Positions 24,629 through 33,542 are shown, numbered from the stretch's first letter. The stretch: DNA of 64,000 nt from Chitinophaga pinensis (GCA_945898275.1 CAMDHZ010000002.1:69007-133006); one strand, 5' to 3'. Program-made: numbers and translations. Notes: a model not told the origin generated them from the letters alone.

Positions 24629-25909
24629 CTATTTATTGAATCGTTCCCAAGCGGCCTTGGTTAAAAACTCTCTATCATCTGGATGAGCAATACTAGTAAG
24701 CAACTCTGAACGCTGCTCCATGTTTTTGCCATAAAGGTTAACGGCTCCGTATTCTGTAACCACCCAATGAATATGGCCTCTGGTTGTAACAACGCCAGCA
24801 CCTGTTTTTAAAGTTGGCGTTATGCGCGAAATGCCTTTTCCGGTGCGGGATGGTAATGCAATTATCGGTTTACCACCTTCCGACAATGAAGCACCTCTGA
24901 TAAAATCCATTTGGCCGCCAATACCAGAATATTGAAACATACCAATAGAATCTGCACAAACTTGCCCCGTTAAATCAATTTCAATGGCACTATTGATTGC
25001 TGTAACTTTAGGGTTTTGTTTTACTACATGAGGGTCGTTTACGTAGCTAATATCCATACATTTTACAATAGGATTATCATCCACAAAGTCATACAAACGC
25101 TTGGTTCCAACCAAAAAGCCACTTACACAATAGCCATTTACTTTTCTCTTTTTGCTATTATTAATAACTCCCTTTTCTATTAGGTCAATTGCTCCATCTG
25201 AGAACATCTCTGTATGTAATCCTAGGTTTCTGTGTGAACCAAGGTTTCTGAGCACATTGTCTGGAATATTACCAATACCAAGCTGTAAAGTGGCCTCATC
25301 TTCAACTAATTCCGCTACATTTTTTCCAATTTGCTCACAAACTTCGTCTCTGGATTCAGAATAACTTACCACTGGTAGTGGCTCGTTAACATAAACAGCA
25401 TAATCAATTTGGGAAATATGAATAAACGCATCGCCATGTGTACGAGGCATGTTTGGATTGATTTGAGCAATTAATACCTTAGCTGTTTGTGATGCTGCGC
25501 GTGCAACATCAACAGAAGTTCCTAAACTTACATATCCATGTTTATCTGGCACAGAGACATGAAGTAAGGCAACATCCAAGGGCAATATCTGCTTTCTAAA
25601 AAATCCAGGAATCTCGCTCAAAAATACTGGAACATAATCTCCTCTATTAGAATTAACTGCCTTTCTTACAGAATCTGAAACAAACAATGAATTGATAAAA
25701 AAGTGTTCAGCCAATGATTCATCATTTAAGTCGAACCCAATGGTACTAACACTTACCAGTTCAACTTTTCTTAGCTCCTGTTTTCTATTTAATAACGCAT
25801 CCAGCAAAACTGTTGGCGTTGCAGCACTTCCATGAATAAAAACTCTTTGTCCAGATAATACATGTTTAACCGCCTCTTCGGCACTAACAAATTTTGTATG
25901 TTTTTGCAT
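24629..25909 (-). CDS. Acetyl-CoA hydrolase/transferase family (4-hydroxybutyrate CoA-transferase-like)
   Basis: A 426-residue CoA transferase. The N-terminal half starts KFVSAEEAVKHVLSGQRVFIHGSAATP. The C-terminal half has the glutamate-bearing motif VVTEYGAVNLYGK and ends AHPDDREFLTKAAWERF, as in the acetyl-CoA hydrolase/4-hydroxybutyrate CoA-transferase family. It probably moves CoA between acetyl-CoA and a short carboxylate in the cytoplasm. I chose the ATG at 25909 over 25933 because the upstream extension would cover the promoter. The gene converges on the amidohydrolase operon with an 8-base gap. Confidence 0.88.
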   Translation of the reverse strand: MQKHTKFVSAEEAVKHVLSGQRVFIHGSAATPTVLLDALLNRKQELRKVELVSVSTIGFDLNDESLAEHFFINSLFVSDSVRKAVNSNRGDYVPVFLSEIPGFFRKQILPLDVALLHVSVPDKHGYVSLGTSVDVARAASQTAKVLIAQINPNMPRTHGDAFIHISQIDYAVYVNEPLPVVSYSESRDEVCEQIGKNVAELVEDEATLQLGIGNIPDNVLRNLGSHRNLGLHTEMFSDGAIDLIEKGVINNSKKRKVNGYCVSGFLVGTKRLYDFVDDNPIVKCMDISYVNDPHVVKQNPKVTAINSAIEIDLTGQVCADSIGMFQYSGIGGQMDFIRGASLSEGGKPIIALPSRTGKGISRITPTLKTGAGVVTTRGHIHWVVTEYGAVNLYGKNMEQRSELLTSIAHPDDREFLTKAAWERFNK

Positions 25910-25913
25910 GCTA

Positions 25914-25941
25914 CAAAGATAACTTGACTCCATAAGACCAA
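25914..25941 (-). promoter_or_regulatory. Promoter of the CoA-transferase gene
   Basis: On the minus strand, TTGG begins at 25941 (TTG at 25939-25941) and TATCTTTG occupies 25914-25921, with a 17-base spacer. The -7 box ends 4 bases before the ATG, again suggesting a leaderless or nearly leaderless mRNA. Confidence 0.55.
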
Positions 25942-26025
25942 TGTTAACTTATGTTAGTTTTGATAAAAATCATAAACCAGATTAAACCTTAACAGATAAT
26001 TGCTATCTTACTTTTGAAATACTGC

Positions 26026-26586
26026 ATGGAAGTTACACAAACAGACAAGCATTTACTGGAAAAGTTTAAAATCACTGCCACCAAAAAAGAGGCTTTTCAG
26101 CTCTTATTGGAAAAGTATAACCGCAAAGTTTATTGGCAGGTTAGGCGAATTGTTATTGACCACGATGATGCCAATGATGTAGTTCAGAACACCTTTATTA
26201 AAGTTTGGGAAAAACTTGAGAGCTTCCGAGAAGACAGTCAGTTTTATACTTGGCTCTTTAGAATTGCAACCAACGAAGCGCTGGCTTTTCTGCAAAAAAA
26301 GAGAAGTGCTAGGAATATTAGCATGGAAGAAATGCAAGAGGAATTATCTAATCAAATTGAGGCAGGCAGCTATTTTGATGGAAACAAAACCGAAAGAATT
26401 TTACAACAGGCAATATTAACCTTACCCGAAAAACAACGATTGGTGTTTAACATGAAATATTATGATAACTTAAAATACGAAGAAATTGAATCAATACTTG
26501 GTACAAGCGTGGGCGCCCTTAAAGCTTCCTACCACCACGCAGTTAAAAAGATTGAACAATTTGTTAGGCAGTCTTTAAACCAATAG
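26026..26586 (+). CDS. ECF-type RNA polymerase sigma factor
   Basis: A 186-residue sigma-70 family protein without region 1 or 3, as in ECF factors. Region 2 includes LLLEKYNRKVYWQVRRIVIDHDDANDVVQNTFIKVWEKL and FYTWLFRIATNEAL. Region 4 includes LPEKQRLVFNMKYYDNLKYEEIESILGTSVGALKASYHHAVKKI. The ATG at 26026 is preferred over the TTG at 26014, because a -7 box TACTTTTG (26009-26016) overlaps the latter. It heads a three-gene operon with a single-span membrane protein (28 bases later) and a Spy-like exported protein. This layout suggests envelope-stress signalling. Confidence 0.92.
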   Translation: MEVTQTDKHLLEKFKITATKKEAFQLLLEKYNRKVYWQVRRIVIDHDDANDVVQNTFIKVWEKLESFREDSQFYTWLFRIATNEALAFLQKKRSARNISMEEMQEELSNQIEAGSYFDGNKTERILQQAILTLPEKQRLVFNMKYYDNLKYEEIESILGTSVGALKASYHHAVKKIEQFVRQSLNQ

Positions 26587-26614
26587 GCAAAAGTTGCCTC
26601 TAATAAATAACAAA

Positions 26615-27031
26615 ATGGATAACGAAATTAAAAATATAGAAGATTTCCTAAATACAATGCCAAAAACTGGGGGTTTTAAAGTGCCTGAAGACTATTTTGA
26701 AAAGCTAAATATCAAGGTAATAGAAAATGTAAACAGTAAAAAAACCAATGGTTTAAAGCTTCTTTGGGTAAATTCAATCAACCTCACCGCAATTGCAGCT
26801 TCTCTCTTCATAATTTCGGGTTTATTTTTGTTTGAACCAAATAGTATTAAAAACCAAGAACCAAATGCTGAAGAAATTATCAGTCATTTGCAGCAAGAAG
26901 AAATTACTGTGGATCTACTTTGTGATGCTGGTTGGTGCTTAGAATTGGATCAAACCGAACCTAAAAACAGTGACATAGAAGAAGAGATTTTACTGAATAC
27001 CGAAACAGAATTATTAATCAACGAGTTATAA
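26615..27031 (+). CDS. Single-span membrane protein, candidate anti-sigma factor
   Basis: A 138-residue protein not matching a family I recognise. It has an N-terminal soluble part with MPKTGGFKVPEDYFEKLNIKV, a form often seen in Bacteroidota genes next to ECF factors. One TM segment (INLTAIAASLFIISGLFLF, about residues 56-74) is followed by an acidic C-terminal part (EEIISHLQQEEITVDLLCD... DIEEEILLNTETELLINEL). Position between the sigma factor and a periplasmic sensor-like protein makes an anti-sigma role likely, but there is no zinc motif (HxxxCxxC). The ATG at 26615 is preferred over the TTG at 26594. Confidence 0.65.
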   Translation: MDNEIKNIEDFLNTMPKTGGFKVPEDYFEKLNIKVIENVNSKKTNGLKLLWVNSINLTAIAASLFIISGLFLFEPNSIKNQEPNAEEIISHLQQEEITVDLLCDAGWCLELDQTEPKNSDIEEEILLNTETELLINEL

Positions 27032-27041
27032 AATTAAGATC

Positions 27042-27485
27042 ATGAAAAAATATATTATAATAATAACTTGCCTTTTAACTACAATATTTGCAAGTTATGC
27101 CCAAGGGCCAGAGAATCGAAAAGAGAAAATTGAAGCGCTTAAAGTGGCTTATATCACAAAAAAACTTAACCTTAGCCCAGAAGAAGCGCAAAAGTTTTGG
27201 CCTGTTTATAATAAATACCAAGCAGAAATTGAAAAGTTACGTAAAGATTTTAAAGGTGAAATGTCAGAAGAGTTGCTTAATTTAGAACAACTCACAACTG
27301 CAGAAGCAGATAAAGCTTTAAATGACATGATTGCCTTCAAAACCAATGAAGTAGATATTACTAAAAAGTATACTACAGAATTTAAGAAAGTGCTGAGCTC
27401 GCAGAAGGTTGTTAAGTTTTTTGTGGCCGAACAAAGCTTTAAAAGAGAATTGTTGAAGATGTTGAGAGAAAAACAAAGGCAGTAA
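27042..27485 (+). CDS. Exported Spy/CpxP-like helical protein
   Basis: A 147-residue exported protein with signal peptide (KKYIIIITCLLTTIFASYA, then Gln). The mature part is predicted all-helical and highly charged: KKLNLSPEEAQKFWPVYNKYQAEIEKLRKDFKGEM, EADKALNDMIAFKTNEVDITKKYTTEFKKVLSSQKVVKFFVAEQSF. The LSPEEAQ...FWPVYNKY layout and late helix around LSSQKVVKF resemble the LTxxQ/Spy-CnrX type of periplasmic chaperone or sensor. It follows the membrane protein by 10 bases in the sigma-factor operon. I infer a stress-sensing or chaperone role. Confidence 0.75.
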   Translation: MKKYIIIITCLLTTIFASYAQGPENRKEKIEALKVAYITKKLNLSPEEAQKFWPVYNKYQAEIEKLRKDFKGEMSEELLNLEQLTTAEADKALNDMIAFKTNEVDITKKYTTEFKKVLSSQKVVKFFVAEQSFKRELLKMLREKQRQ

Positions 27486-27488
27486 GCC

Positions 27489-27947
27489 TTAAGCTCTTTT
27501 TCGTCTTTTATATGCTTCACTTAAAAAGGTTACCTCATTGGGTAGCCTTTTTATTTCTTGGTGAAAAATAATATCATAAGCACCATTGTCAATCAATTCA
27601 AAGTTTGTTTCTTCGTTATAATCTGGGGCTAACACAATTACTGGCAAACCTAATGCATGTTCTTTAGTAAGATTCAAAACATCTAAAGCAGAAAATTCTT
27701 CCATTGTTCTGCCAGTTAAAATCAAATCAGGCTTATTGTAAACCAACTCAAAATGCAAATCATGGGTGTTATCTACTCTTCTCAAAAAATGCAGGACTTT
27801 GGTATTTTCCAAGATTTTTTCAACCATTCTAATCACTGAGCCATTGGTTTCAACCAATACAATCTTTATTTCCCAAAATGGATTCAAAATGCCGTTTTGA
27901 AGTTTATGGCTACTACCAGTATCGTTGGTTGAATTGCTAACAATCAT
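27489..27947 (-). CDS. Receiver-like protein with all phosphorylation residues lost
   Basis: A 152-residue protein. After a short N-terminal extension it has the alternating strand-helix pattern of a response-regulator receiver: IKIVLVET, PDLILTGRTMEEFSALDVL, LPVIVLAPD, GAYDIIFHQE. The acidic pair after strand 1 reads ET/N, the phospho-acceptor Asp at the end of strand 3 is Gly (LILTG), the Thr/Ser after strand 4 is Ala/Pro, and the Lys after strand 5 is His (FHQ). It has no output domain. It is therefore probably a pseudo-receiver acting through binding. It converges on the sigma-factor operon with a 3-base gap. Confidence 0.68.
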   Translation of the reverse strand: MIVSNSTNDTGSSHKLQNGILNPFWEIKIVLVETNGSVIRMVEKILENTKVLHFLRRVDNTHDLHFELVYNKPDLILTGRTMEEFSALDVLNLTKEHALGLPVIVLAPDYNEETNFELIDNGAYDIIFHQEIKRLPNEVTFLSEAYKRRKRA

Positions 27948-28059
27948 ATCTTTAACTATATTATACTTTGCTTAATCAAGAATCAATGCATGTATTAGCC
28001 CAAACCAAATGCCAAAAAGTAAACAAGCATCTTTTCATTAAATATCCGATTTTCGCTTC

Positions 28060-30834
28060 ATGAGAAAACTCCTTCTACTTCTGTTGTGTAACAGTTTCAT
28101 TTTTCAAATAGTATTGGGTCAAACCGATACTGATTTTAAAAATGGTTATTTCCAAAAGGGTGATAGCCTTGCATTTTTATTAGATGAAAAAGTATATGGC
28201 ATAACAGCTGATTACTTTTTAGTTACTGGGGCTTTCAGGAATTGGAGTCAAGACCTTAAAGATGCAAATTGGCAGCTAAAATCAGTAGGAAACGGTAAAT
28301 GGATTTTATGGTTAAACAATAAAAATTTTGAAAAAGTGAAACCTTCACAACCTTTTAAATTTAGAACTTCTGAAGGAAAATGGCTTGATCCACCAAAAAT
28401 TGCAGAAAACATTGAAGGCGGCAACCTTGTGTTTCTAAAAGGTTTTGAACCGCTTTCCCTTGCAGCAACCATTTTAAATGATAGCACCATTGAAGCGAAT
28501 ATTACAGGAATTACTGAAGACGAGGCAGATGGCCCCTTTCTAAATAACCTAAGCCTGGTTAACGCAAAAAATTCACCTGTTTTAATAGATAAGGTTTACT
28601 ATAGTTTTACACCCTCTCCCAAACAAAAAAACTTAAATGGAGAGGTAATTGGCAAGGCCAATCTCATCTTAAAAATCACCAAAAACTTTGATAAGAGACG
28701 CGTTTATTATTTAAGTCATAACGGTTTGAACCTAAAAGAATTAGTGAGTTTTGACGGTTGGTTCAAAACGCTAAAAAGTAATAAAGAATTTGGTGCCAAT
28801 GTTAATGCACTTAAAACTGAAACCAGCTTTAGGGTATTTGCCCCAAGAGCAACAGCAGTTAAACTATACCTTTATCAATCAGCCACACAAACCAAAGCAG
28901 ATACAGTTTATGAATTGATTGCAGACAACCAAGGTGTTTGGGAAACAACAATTGCAAAAGACCTTGCTGGCTTTTGGTATGATTATACCGTTCATGGTTT
29001 TTCAGACCCTGGTAATTTCTTTTTTGAAACGCACCCAGTTCATGTAAGCGACCCATACGCTCGTGTTAGTGATGATAGTTTTGGCAAATGCAGAGTTGCT
29101 TACAAGACTTCTGCTGCTATGCCTTTGCCCAAAGGCCGACCAGTAATGGAATCGGTGATGGCGTATGAGGTGCATGTGCAAGACTTCACAGATTTGCTGC
29201 CTGTTTCGAATGATTTAAAGGGCACAATTGCTGCAATGGGTATTCCAAAACTCAAGAACAAAAAAGGTAAATCCATTGGTTTTGATTATTTAGTAAAACT
29301 TGGAATAAACACAGTACATCTAATGCCTGTGCAAGAAATGTTGCATTGGCCAAAAGACGAATGGGAGGCCGCTTTTAAAAATGACGCCTATATGATTGAG
29401 CAAGGAATTGCAACAGAAAATTACGATTGGGGCTATAGAACCTCCCATAGTTTTGCCATTGAAACACGGTACAGAAAAAAGGGAACAGAAGCTGGTCAGG
29501 AAAGAGAGCAATTTAGAGATTTGGTGGAAGCATTTCATAAAAAAGGAATTGCCGTTATTGTAGATTTTGTATTTAACCATACCGCAGAAAACATGGATGG
29601 TAGAGAGTATCTGTTTCATTTTAACGCATTCGACAAACAATATTATTATCGTACCAAGAACCTTGAACACATTGGAGAATATGGCAATGAAACCAAAAGT
29701 GAAAATAGATACATGGTACAACGTTGGATGATTGACCAATGCAAACATTTTATTGAAGAATTTGGAGTAGATGGTTTTAGAATTGATTTGGCTGGCCAAA
29801 CTGACAAGCAAACCTTAGTTAAATTAAAAGAAGCTTTACCAAAAGATATTATCATTTATGGAGAACCATGGATTGACAGCAATGACCCAACTTACAATAA
29901 AAACCCAGACTGGCATTGGTACAAAGAAGATGCTCCTATTTGCTATTTTAATGATGATACCAGAAACACCTTTAAAGGACCCGTTTTTGAATTAAACAGC
30001 AAAGAAAAAGACAGAGGTTGGGCAGGTGGAAATAGTGCATTGCGCAACGATGTAAAAAGAGCACTTATTTGCTCCTTCCCTACTCAAAAGAACATCAATA
30101 GTGCAATCAACTACTTAGACATTCATGATAATTTTGCCTTAGCAGACCAATTTGCTACCTATAATTTTGATGGCCGTTTTGGGGTAGATGAGGTTAATTA
30201 TAAAATCGCAGCCATTTTACTTTTTACCACTCCAGGACCTTTAGTTATGCACGGCGGTTCAGAAATGATGCGCAGTAAAGGAATGGCGCCTTTGATGGAA
30301 GTTGAAAAGGAAATTCCTAGCGGCAAAATTTACTTTCATGGAAAGCGCGATACCTATAACATGCGCAGCGCTAATCAGTTTGTTTGGGAAAATGTAGGTT
30401 TGGATCAGTACAAGAAAAAAATTACTGAATTTTCTAAAGCAACTCCTTATACTAATGCCAATTATTACAATATGCTAAACTATTGGAGTGCACTTATAGA
30501 ATTAAGAAAAAGACACCTTCTTCCTTTGACAACTTATCAATTCAAGAAGGAAAATTCTGCAACTTTAACAAGCAATAATTTTGAGTTTTTTGAACCAAAA
30601 GATGAGTCGGCACTAGGCTATATGATTGAACAAAAAATACTGGTTTTGTTAAATACTGGAGCAGAACACCAAGAATTCTTGATCAACTTGCCAGCAGGCA
30701 TTTGGAAGCAGGTTGGGAATGAAAACGCTATAGCCTTAGATGCAGGTTTTGGGAAATATTACGAGCAGGTTAACGGGGGCAAAAGAACTTTTAAATTATC
30801 CCCATTGAGCCTGCAAATTTGGATAAGAAATTAA
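28060..30834 (+). CDS. Exported type I pullulanase (GH13)
   Basis: A 924-residue secreted alpha-glucan debranching enzyme (signal RKLLLLLLCNSFIFQIVLG, then Gln). N-terminal beta-sandwich domains (about residues 25-330) include a CBM48-like part (TSFRVFAPRATAVKLYLYQ). The GH13 barrel carries the conserved regions in order: region I VIVDFVFNHTAE, region II GFRIDLAGQTD (nucleophile Asp), region III IIYGEPW (acid/base Glu) and region IV NYLDIHDN. A C-terminal beta domain follows. It cuts alpha-1,6 links of pullulan, starch or glycogen fragments. No sus genes are adjacent. It ends in the hairpin at 30840-30875. Confidence 0.9.
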   Translation: MRKLLLLLLCNSFIFQIVLGQTDTDFKNGYFQKGDSLAFLLDEKVYGITADYFLVTGAFRNWSQDLKDANWQLKSVGNGKWILWLNNKNFEKVKPSQPFKFRTSEGKWLDPPKIAENIEGGNLVFLKGFEPLSLAATILNDSTIEANITGITEDEADGPFLNNLSLVNAKNSPVLIDKVYYSFTPSPKQKNLNGEVIGKANLILKITKNFDKRRVYYLSHNGLNLKELVSFDGWFKTLKSNKEFGANVNALKTETSFRVFAPRATAVKLYLYQSATQTKADTVYELIADNQGVWETTIAKDLAGFWYDYTVHGFSDPGNFFFETHPVHVSDPYARVSDDSFGKCRVAYKTSAAMPLPKGRPVMESVMAYEVHVQDFTDLLPVSNDLKGTIAAMGIPKLKNKKGKSIGFDYLVKLGINTVHLMPVQEMLHWPKDEWEAAFKNDAYMIEQGIATENYDWGYRTSHSFAIETRYRKKGTEAGQEREQFRDLVEAFHKKGIAVIVDFVFNHTAENMDGREYLFHFNAFDKQYYYRTKNLEHIGEYGNETKSENRYMVQRWMIDQCKHFIEEFGVDGFRIDLAGQTDKQTLVKLKEALPKDIIIYGEPWIDSNDPTYNKNPDWHWYKEDAPICYFNDDTRNTFKGPVFELNSKEKDRGWAGGNSALRNDVKRALICSFPTQKNINSAINYLDIHDNFALADQFATYNFDGRFGVDEVNYKIAAILLFTTPGPLVMHGGSEMMRSKGMAPLMEVEKEIPSGKIYFHGKRDTYNMRSANQFVWENVGLDQYKKKITEFSKATPYTNANYYNMLNYWSALIELRKRHLLPLTTYQFKKENSATLTSNNFEFFEPKDESALGYMIEQKILVLLNTGAEHQEFLINLPAGIWKQVGNENAIALDAGFGKYYEQVNGGKRTFKLSPLSLQIWIRN
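28723..28732 (-). repeat. Dispersed 10-mer, GGTTTGAACC on plus (copy 10)
   Basis: Exact copy; encodes GLN in the pullulanase gene. Confidence 0.8.
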
Positions 30835-30843
30835 ATAAAAAAT

Positions 30844-30853
30844 GGTTTGAACC
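30844..30853 (-). repeat. Dispersed 10-mer, left arm of hairpin (copy 11)
   Basis: Exact copy, non-coding, forms the left arm of the pullulanase/glyA terminator. Confidence 0.85.
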
Positions 30854-30861
30854 TATGTTTA

Positions 30862-30871
30862 GGTTCAAACC
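30862..30871 (+). repeat. Dispersed 10-mer, right arm of hairpin (copy 12)
   Basis: Exact inverted copy, non-coding, right arm of the same hairpin. Confidence 0.85.
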
Positions 30872-30892
30872 ATTTAAAAAAGTATTATTTTA

Positions 30893-32164
30893 CTATTTAT
30901 AAAGCGGAAATGCTTGCATCATAGCATTTACCTCTTTTCTAACATTACCTATTAAAGCTTCATTATCGGCATTCATTAGCACTTGGTCTATAAACCCAAC
31001 AATAGTTGCCATGTGTTCTTCTTTTAAGCCACGAGAAGTAATAGCGGGAGTTCCAATTCTAATTCCAGATGTTACAAAAGGTGATTTATCATCAAAAGGA
31101 ACCATATTCTTATTAATGGTAATATCTGCTTTAATTAAAACATTCTCGGCAGCCTTTCCGCTGATTCCTTTGTTTCTTAAATCAATTAACATCAAATGAT
31201 TATCAGTACCGCCACTGATAATTTGGTAACCCAAATTCATAAACGCAGCAGCCATCGCTTGAGCATTGCTTCTCACTTGTTTAATGTAAGTTTGGTATTC
31301 TAGGGAAAGCGCTTCGCCAAATGCCACAGCTTTTGCGGCAATCACATGCTCTAGCGGTCCACCTTGTGTACCAGGAAAAACAGCGGCATCCAAAATGGCA
31401 CTCATCATTTTAATTTCTCCTTTTGGTGTGGTTTGACCCCATGGATTTTCAAAATCTTTTCCCATCATTATAATTCCACCTCTTGGCCCGCGCAAAGTTT
31501 TATGGGTAGTAGAAGTTACGATATGGCAATGCGGCATTGGGTCATTTAATAACTTGCCAGCAATTAAACCTGCTGGGTGAGAAATATCTGCTAATAATAA
31601 TGCTCCTGCTTCATCAGCTATTGTCCTTAATCGAGCATAATCCCAATCTCTGCTGTATGCAGAAGCACCACATATTATCATTTTTGGCTGTTCAACTTTT
31701 GCAATTTCAGCCACCTTATCCCAATTAATTAGACCTGTTTCTCTTTCTACGCCATAAAAAGAAGGTTTATATAGTTTTCCAGAAAAATTTACAGGAGAGC
31801 CGTGGGTTAAATGTCCACCATGCGATAAGTCAAAACCCAAAATCTTATCTCCAGGATTTAGGCAAGCTAGCATAACAGCAGCATTTGCTTGAGCGCCACT
31901 ATGTGGTTGGACATTAGCCCAAACAGCACCAAAAAGTTGTTTTAACCTATCAATGGCAATGTTTTCAACCTTATCAACTACTTCGCATCCACCATAATAA
32001 CGTTTTCCAGGTAATCCTTCAGCATATTTATTTGTTAATACGGAGCCTGCAGCCTCCATTACTTGAAGACTAACGAAGTTCTCTGATGCAATTAGTTCAA
32101 TACCGTGTTCTTGGCGGTTTTGCTCCTCTTGAATGAGGTCGAAAATTACCTTATCTCTGTTCAT
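30893..32164 (-). CDS. glyA: Serine hydroxymethyltransferase
   Basis: PLP enzyme interconverting serine and glycine with tetrahydrofolate; it supplies one-carbon units in the cytoplasm. The 423-residue product has the standard length and motifs: N-terminal [38 protein letters not shown] and the PLP lysine in [15 protein letters not shown] chose the ATG at 32164 ([15 protein letters not shown]) over the in-frame start at 32209 on the basis of the conserved N-terminus. It is divergent from the nucleotidyltransferase gene. Confidence 0.97.
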   Translation of the reverse strand: MNRDKVIFDLIQEEQNRQEHGIELIASENFVSLQVMEAAGSVLTNKYAEGLPGKRYYGGCEVVDKVENIAIDRLKQLFGAVWANVQPHSGAQANAAVMLACLNPGDKILGFDLSHGGHLTHGSPVNFSGKLYKPSFYGVERETGLINWDKVAEIAKVEQPKMIICGASAYSRDWDYARLRTIADEAGALLLADISHPAGLIAGKLLNDPMPHCHIVTSTTHKTLRGPRGGIIMMGKDFENPWGQTTPKGEIKMMSAILDAAVFPGTQGGPLEHVIAAKAVAFGEALSLEYQTYIKQVRSNAQAMAAAFMNLGYQIISGGTDNHLMLIDLRNKGISGKAAENVLIKADITINKNMVPFDDKSPFVTSGIRIGTPAITSRGLKEEHMATIVGFIDQVLMNADNEALIGNVRKEVNAMMQAFPLYK

Positions 32165-32224
32165 AAATTGAAACGTTTTGTTGAGCTGCAAAATAGTATT
32201 TTGAGTCATACTATGGAAAAAGTT

Positions 32225-32232
32225 TATTTTTG
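32225..32232 (+). promoter_or_regulatory. -7 box of the sugar nucleotidyltransferase gene
   Basis: TATTTTTG matches TAnnTTTG, 42 bases before the ATG at 32275, with TTTTG at 32199-32203 as a loosely spaced -33 candidate (21-base spacer). Confidence 0.4.
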
Positions 32233-32274
32233 TTTACAGATTATCTACTTAACTATTTCAATAGACTTAAAAAA

Positions 32275-33267
32275 ATGAAAGCCATAATTCCTGTTGCTGG
32301 TATTGGAACACGCCTTAGACCACACACACATACGCAACCTAAAGCCCTGATTCCAATTGCTGGAAAACCAATTTTAGCGCACATCACGGAATATTTGATT
32401 GAGGCTAGTATCAACGATTTCGTATTTATCATTGGGTACTTAGGCGATAAAATTGAGCAATATATCCAACAACACTATCCTAATATCAACGCTCAATTTG
32501 TAATTCAAACCTCAGGCAAAGGTGTTGGGCATGCTATTTGGTTAGCAAAAAATTTAGTTTTACCCAAAGAAGAATTACTCATAATTTTTGGAGATACAAT
32601 CATAGATGCAGACCTCAAATCAATTGTAAAAATGGAAGGCAATTGGATTGGTCTAAAAAAAGTGGAAGACCCAAGATTTTTTGGAGTTGCAGAAATAGAT
32701 AAAGTTGGAAATATTTTAAAGGTAGTAGAAAAGCCATCTATTCCCAAAAGCAACTATGCATTGGTGGGCGCATTCAAGATTAAAGATAGCCAACAATTAT
32801 TGGAGGCATTAGATACCAATCTTGCAAAAAAGCTTAAAACCTATGGCGAGTTTACGCTTACCGATGCCATTATGGAGATGATTAATCAGGGATTAAACTT
32901 TAATCATTTTATGGTAGACAATTGGTTTGATTGTGGCAAAAAAGAAGTGCTCTTAGAAACCAACTCGCTGTTACTTAAAAAACTAATTCAAACAGCATCT
33001 TCCCATAACTTCGAGAATACCATTATTATCCCTCCTGTTTTTATTGGAGAAGGATGTAAAATAAGTAACAGCATTATTGGACCAAATGTAAGTATTGGAG
33101 AAAATGCAATCTTAAATTACGCAACAATAAAAGAATCAATAATAGGGCCTTTTGCACAAATAGAATTTGCTATACTACACCGCTCCTTAATTGGAAATGA
33201 TGCATTGCTCAAAGGCATGAGTCAAAGCCTAAATATTGGGGATAGCACAGAAATTAACTTTGGTTAA
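32275..33267 (+). CDS. Sugar-phosphate nucleotidyltransferase with left-handed beta-helix tail
   Basis: A 330-residue enzyme of the RmlA/GlmU-like family that couples a sugar 1-phosphate to a nucleotide. The N-terminal signature MKAIIPVAGIGTRLRPHT, then PKALIPIAGKPI (catalytic Lys), LIIFGDTIID and VDNWFDCGK are clear. The C-terminal part (about residues 240-330) has hexapeptide-type repeats (VFIGEGCKISNSIIGPNVSIGENAILN). UDP-glucose, dTDP-glucose or GDP-mannose chemistry are all possible. I chose the ATG at 32275 because the signature begins there. It converges on the DUF2158-like gene with a 2-base gap. Confidence 0.87.
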   Translation: MKAIIPVAGIGTRLRPHTHTQPKALIPIAGKPILAHITEYLIEASINDFVFIIGYLGDKIEQYIQQHYPNINAQFVIQTSGKGVGHAIWLAKNLVLPKEELLIIFGDTIIDADLKSIVKMEGNWIGLKKVEDPRFFGVAEIDKVGNILKVVEKPSIPKSNYALVGAFKIKDSQQLLEALDTNLAKKLKTYGEFTLTDAIMEMINQGLNFNHFMVDNWFDCGKKEVLLETNSLLLKKLIQTASSHNFENTIIIPPVFIGEGCKISNSIIGPNVSIGENAILNYATIKESIIGPFAQIEFAILHRSLIGNDALLKGMSQSLNIGDSTEINFG

Positions 33268-33269
33268 TT

Positions 33270-33542
33270 CTAACCCTTTTCCTCTTCTTCTTCCTCTAAA
33301 TCTTCGTCCTCAAACTCCTCATCATCATCCCCTTCTTCGTAATCTTCAACTTCAAACCATTCCTGATCATCATCTGGAAAAAGCAAAGCTGCATCAAATA
33401 CATGTGTGCAAACATCATCCAAGTCGTTAAACCAAACACATTCAACTTGCTCGTTTTCTAATAATTTGGAAACGGTTAACAAAGGGCCTCCAGAATTTAG
33501 TCGAACTGTTTCACCTACTTCAAATTCAATTTTGTTTTCCAT
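33270..33542 (-). CDS. DUF2158/YodC-like small protein with long acidic tail
   Basis: A 90-residue protein. The first 45 residues (FEVGETVRLNSGGPLLTVSKLLENEQVECVWFND) match the small DUF2158 (YodC) pattern of a beta-barrel-like domain with SGGPxxTV and CxWF. The C-terminal half is a run of Asp/Glu (EDYEEGDDDEEFEDEDLEEE), far more acidic than in usual members. The function is unknown. The acidic tail could mimic nucleic acid or bind basic partners. Confidence 0.75.
   Translation of the reverse strand: MENKIEFEVGETVRLNSGGPLLTVSKLLENEQVECVWFNDLDDVCTHVFDAALLFPDDDQEWFEVEDYEEGDDDEEFEDEDLEEEEEEKG

Larger units (their letters stand above)
30840..30875. terminator. Bidirectional terminator built from two inverted copies of the dispersed 10-mer
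   Basis: AAATGGTTTGAACCTA (30840-30855) and TAGGTTCAAACCATTT (30860-30875) form a perfect 16-base stem with a 4-base loop (TGTT), between the convergent pullulanase (stop 30834) and glyA (stop 30893) genes. A-rich and T-rich flanks suit both directions. Each arm holds one exact copy of the repeated word. Confidence 0.8.

Noticed and set aside
29320-29811. 163-residue minus-strand ORF inside the pullulanase gene
   Set aside because: Lies opposite the conserved GH13 catalytic regions; a compositional shadow.
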